Source: Dimargaris cristalligena (Eukaryota; Kickxellomycota; Dimargaritomycetes; Dimargaritales; Dimargaritaceae). From it: a stretch of DNA of 17,485 bases. Each line of letters starts with the position of its first letter. The first letter of the stretch is position 1. Under the pieces are notes generated by a model. It searched no databases. It saw only the letters and a list, made by a program, of their open reading frames with translations, and was not told the DNA's origin. This document shows positions 15,257 to 17,485 of the stretch, one piece after another. The stretch lies in contig JANBQC010000391.1 of the NCBI GenBank assembly GCA_027576995.1, forward strand, positions 9,304 through 26,788, written 5' to 3'. Both the position numbers and the translations under genes were made by a program.

Positions 15257-17485
15257 AGTGGCGGAGCAGACACAGTGAACCGAAGAAGGGATCGATTATA
15301 CAATGCCAAGTGGAGTGTGGTTATGAGACCCCAGTGTGGGCAGGAATAGGGAGGTCCACGCGACAATGACAGAGACCGAGTGCAGAGGGTGGTGTGAAAT
15401 GAAATGGAATTTAATGGAATTAAACAGCGACGGCTAAAGACAGTACTAATGGTGACGGGAACGATATGGATAATAACTAACTCAAATGTACAAGGGGGAA
15501 AACACCCACACCGAGAGAACGAGGGGGCATAAACTAGCTAGCGGAAAAGGAGGAGGAGGAAGAAAGGTAAGACTAAGGAGGAGGCAGTAGCGGATTAGGG
15601 GGCCGGCCGTAGAGGCGGTATTTAAAAGACCGAGCGGTCTTCAGGGGACCTGACACTTCGACTAGGCTACTTGAGACCGGTTGTATTGTGAAGAAGTATA
15701 TAGGGGCTGGAACACCGCTACCAAACCACGCGCCCCTGCTCTTTTCCGCCGGCCGGTTCCCCCTTCGCTGGTACCACCACTAATAATACTACAAGGGCAT
15801 CATAGTCTAATACCTAACCAAGCTATTACCACATTATTATCATAGTATTATTATTTCAACAGCTTGGTCGATATACATCGCTTCGGCGCACAATGGTCTG
15901 ATCATCCAGTTTGAACCACCACTTCCCGTGTTCATTGATGCAGCCACCCTGGTTGAAAGGGGCCAGCCGGCCACAGCCATCCTGCGCAAATGTGGTCCGC
16001 CACGACGCACAGTAATGTTGGCCAGGGCTTTGTTCACTTTTTCTCATTTTACTCTCCTAATAGATAACATCGACCTAACGCCTCCCCATGAGCCTTCGCT
16101 GGTTTCTGAGGCCCAATTCCAGCTAATCCGCCTTAGGAAGCGGACGAACGGCGTTTCCTACATCTGTACACATGCCGCGCGAGTCAAGCGCCATCCGATG
16201 GCTACGTCTAAATTAACCTGCTGGCGAGTCCAAGTCCGAGAATAGATACTTGTCATTACAGTGTCTACCAAAATTCCTTTCCGGATTTACCGTGGTCGGT
16301 TCAGTAGGTTCCTCAGTATATTCGAGTGGCCTGATCTAACCATGGTATACAGTCATCCAGTACAGCGCACATACTTCAACCTATCCCACCTCCCCTCCCT
16401 AGCCAACCGGTATAAAATGGTTCGGAATCAACATTCAATAGCATAATTGCCACAGAAGATCAGCCACCTGTCGAGCCATTTCTCTGGCGCTGCCATTATG
16501 CCGGACTTGCGCTTGGCCGACTTCCACCAGCACTCTGCAGCGATAGTCTCTGTACTGCAACTGCATTGGACGTAAATACTGGCTAAGAAGGTTCCCGGTT
16601 GCCACACGACGGTGTCTCGTTAAGGTCAATAAATCAATTTACTAATGCCCTCTCTCCTCCGCCGCGCCCTCGACTTATATTTTGCCCAGTCTCATGACGA
16701 CGGCCTGTACTACCCCCCTGGGACTTGACGTGGAGACCGTTCCCTGCCAAAACCCACCTGCCCTCTGGTTTAAAAAAGGAAATCAACGACAAGCGCCACG
16801 GCCTACATGGTGGTACAGTTCCATTACAATCCATACTTGATCCAGAGTTCACCTCGTATATACAGGTCGTTGGATTTCTAATGATACGTCTATGGTCTGA
16901 CTATAGGAATTGACTTGAGTCTTAAGCATCACGATTATGGGTAGACAAGGCTTCGCCCGTAGAATAATGAAAAACCCCTGGACGCAAATTGAGCCCAAAC
17001 TACAAATGATGTCGCATCTCCATCTTTATCTCCATATCCCATTTTAGATTAGCTGTCCCGGTGCCCACCATGTTGGAGAAGGTGGGCTCTGCCCTTGTCA
17101 TGCCTCCACCCCCACACGAGCCAGGGGCCAAATCCCTGCGGTGGCTATACCCAACGAAACCGGGAGCCGCGACCCCTTGAGACTCCCCCAGTCTGTCTTT
17201 ACCGCCACCATTGGGGGGGCTATGGAGCAAAAGCATTGGCGGTAAAACACCACCAAGCTCCTCCTCCCTCGCCTTGCCATTCTAGTCCATTTTGGGAAAT
17301 CGAGCAATCACACTGGTCGTAGTAGTACAAGGCCACCCCACTTCTGAATATTGGCATGCTTTAAGAACGGCTAGAGTGACAGTTAAGGGCACTGGTACAA
17401 AGTCACAGTGGCGTCACCTGCTGACACTGACGAAAAGAGGCAGTTTAGCTAGAAGACTCTAGAAAGGAAAGGGGACTGTGAAATA
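15257..17485. other. Region with no secure gene; promoter of UNC93-like gene and short uncertain frames
   Basis: 2229 nt. The first few hundred bases should be the 5' region of the UNC93-like gene; they include a purine-rich tract (15541-15595, pyrimidine-rich in the gene's own sense), a small near-tandem TTAATGGAAT repeat (15403-15423) and TTTAAA at 15622-15627. Beyond this I see only short frames. Two on the minus strand, 15856-16047 and 16435-16629, look protein-like but lack a complete gene around them (see findings). A TATAAAA occurs at 16411-16417 (+) with no gene to go with it. Further frames to 17322 carry no family features that I trust. The window may cut through a multi-exon gene at its right edge. 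Confidence 0.45.

Noticed and set aside
15859..16245. Roughly 130-codon open stretch on the plus strand, after an AACAG acceptor-like site
   Set aside because: It lacks an ATG at its start and shows no recognisable domain; it overlaps the more protein-like minus-strand frame at 15856-16047. I could not choose with confidence, so neither is called as a gene.
1..17485. tRNA, rRNA, CRISPR, transposase or LTR elements
   Set aside because: Reading both strands I found no tRNA B-box with a matching stem, no spaced identical repeats, and no transposase or reverse transcriptase motifs. A tool scan (tRNAscan-SE, Infernal, RepeatMasker) could still find something I missed.

Overview
The window looks like nuclear DNA of a fungus, probably an early-diverging lineage (I would look first in Zoopagomycota/Kickxellomycotina or Mucoromycota; this is inference, not proof). 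The reasons are spliceosomal introns with GTAAGT/GTAATT donors and pyrimidine-rich AG acceptors, a fungal-type full-length pyruvate carboxylase, a mitochondrial pyruvate dehydrogenase E2 with the fungal YPPHT lead-in to its lipoyl domain, and a fungal UNC93-like membrane protein. There is no bacterial operon structure, no CRISPR array, no rRNA, and no tRNA or transposase that I could recognise.

Layout: (1) 1-770 is promoter and a long 5' leader with a TATA element; (2) 771-4935 (+) is pyruvate carboxylase in three exons, 1192 aa; (3) 4936-5647 is a spacer with a poly(A) signal and, near its end, a perfect 9-bp hairpin and one copy of a degenerate repeat; (4) 5648-9913 (+) is an uninterrupted 1421-aa frame that I read as the large subunit CTC1 of the telomeric CST complex; (5) 9914-10462 is an AT-rich tail-to-tail spacer carrying a second copy of the repeat; (6) 10463-12610 (-) is the dihydrolipoamide acetyltransferase (E2) of mitochondrial pyruvate dehydrogenase, for which three exons can be joined in phase (514 aa), including an 83-nt middle exon; (7) 12611-13894 has no convincing gene but holds small direct repeats and an AT microsatellite; (8) 13895-15256 (-) is a 453-aa UNC93/DUF895-type multi-pass membrane protein; (9) 15257-17485 has no secure gene, only short frames, two of which on the minus strand (15856-16047 and 16435-16629) look protein-like enough to flag.

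The four genes do not form a pathway. Two of them, pyruvate carboxylase and PDH E2, sit at the two main fates of pyruvate (oxaloacetate or acetyl-CoA), but they are on opposite strands with CTC1 between them, so the linkage may be chance. The most noteworthy item is the CTC1-type protein: that large subunit is best known from animals and plants, while budding yeasts use Cdc13. The second is the pair of degenerate repeats on either side of the CTC1 frame. I saw no obvious undescribed multi-gene system.
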